Shown here piece after piece: positions 27,442 to 27,930 of a stretch of 27,930 nucleotides of DNA. Under the pieces are notes generated by a model. The model had not been told where the DNA came from, did no database searches, and saw nothing but the letters and a program-made list of their open reading frames with translations. Made by a program: the position numbers and the translations under genes. Where the stretch lies: IMG/VR virus record IMGVR_UViG_3300032046_000171, positions 1 to 27,930 of that record. One strand, 5' to 3'. The stretch's first letter is position 1. Each line of letters starts with the position of its first letter. Origin of the DNA: a virus.

Positions 27442-27930
27442 ATGCCCAGCGGGATTGGCACCGACCTTCTCTGCCGCGTCTTCCTGGGTGCGGTAGACCA
27501 GGGGGCCAGCACCGGTATCAACAACGTGACCACGGCCCTAAACCGTTACAACACGGCTATCGGTCAGGGGGCTGGGGCTCAAAAGCAAGCTACTGCTGTT
27601 GCCATGAGCCAGTCGAAGGTCATGCGGGACTCCGCTCAGTCGTCCTTCCGGTACACCTTCTACGCACTGATGGCGTTGCGCGCAGGACAGGCCCTTCTGT
27701 CTCGCGTATTCATCAAGGGGCTGGCGGAGAACGCCGCCACCTACGAACACGCCTTCGTGCGCACCGGGGCTATCCTCCAAGCGACATCCGAGCAGATGGC
27801 CGAGTTGCGTAAGCAGGCCTACGACCTGCCGACGCGCCTTCCGTTTGGCTCGAGCGACGTCGCCGAAGCCCAGAAGATCCTCGGCCAGTCCGGACGAAGC
27901 CAAGCCGAGATCCTTCAGATGGTGGAGAGT
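27442..27930 (+). CDS. Tape measure protein, N-terminal part (runs off right edge)
   Basis: The ATG at 27442 follows TAGGAG by 5-8 nt and the frame stays open for 163 codons to the window edge. It begins MPSGIGTDLLCRVFLG and continues with helical, Ala/Gln-rich sequence (QATAVAMSQSKVMRDS), a hydrophobic stretch (YTFYALMALRAGQALL) and FVRTGAILQATSEQMAELRK. The section VAEAQKILGQSGRSQAEILQ is the typical tape measure motif in which a helix is followed by a G-x-S turn. It sets the tail length in the virion. Position after the chaperones supports the call. Confidence 0.82.
   Translation, partial: MPSGIGTDLLCRVFLGAVDQGASTGINNVTTALNRYNTAIGQGAGAQKQATAVAMSQSKVMRDSAQSSFRYTFYALMALRAGQALLSRVFIKGLAENAATYEHAFVRTGAILQATSEQMAELRKQAYDLPTRLPFGSSDVAEAQKILGQSGRSQAEILQMVES

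Noticed and set aside
1-27930. CRISPR array, insertion sequence or transposase
   Set aside because: No regularly spaced repeats and no transposase or terminal inverted repeats were seen on either strand.

Overview
The window looks like part of the genome of a large tailed dsDNA phage (or prophage) of a bacterium, with a contractile tail (myovirus type). The sequence is GC-rich, the genes are tightly packed, and many overlap by 1-8 nt at ATGA, GTGA or TAATG junctions. The right half is a complete head and tail assembly line in classical order: terminase large subunit, portal, protease-scaffold, major capsid protein, head-tail connectors, tail terminator, tail sheath, tail tube, tail chaperones and the start of the tape measure. 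A bacterial host is supported by a lipobox lipoprotein and a tmRNA gene. The host genus cannot be read from this sequence.

Layout. (1) 1-1716: small leftward genes of unknown function; the last one runs off the left edge. (2) 1717-2651: about 0.9 kb without a convincing gene, holding palindromes and, at its right end, a promoter-like element (TTGCCG-N19-TACATT). (3) 2652-4740: a rightward operon of tiny genes (membrane proteins, a Zn-binding protein) ending in an RlaP-type nucleotidyltransferase. A second copy of the TTGCCG-N19-TACATT element follows, and then a strong terminator; together they outline a small RNA. (4) 4915-10347: a glycan operon with two GT-B type transferases, a DxD glycosyltransferase, a sugar nucleotidyltransferase and a UDP-GlcNAc 2-epimerase, closed by a terminator. 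(5) 10396-11187: a sigma70-like promoter, a 73-aa beta-grasp/ubiquitin-like protein ending in Gly-Gly-Cys, and an unknown partner gene. (6) 11887-10997, leftward: a divergent sigma-factor-like protein. (7) 11922-14150: small proteins, a PKD-type lipoprotein, a small membrane protein and an HExxH protein. (8) 14223-14576: a tRNA 3'-end-like segment abutting a complete ssrA (tmRNA) gene. (9) 14619-27930: the virion structural module. It holds an unexpected YjbQ/UPF0047-family enzyme between the tail chaperones and the tape measure gene.

How it may work together (inference). The phage sigma factor may read the repeated TTGCCG-N19-TACATT promoters. The tmRNA could rescue stalled ribosomes late in infection. 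The glycan operon probably makes an activated amino sugar and transfers it to a cell-surface, virion or DNA target. The virion module encodes a contractile-tailed particle whose scaffold seems to be produced both fused to the protease and from an internal start. The most noteworthy items are the tmRNA, the sigma factor with its candidate promoters, the Gly-Gly ubiquitin-like protein and the YjbQ homologue inside the tail cluster.
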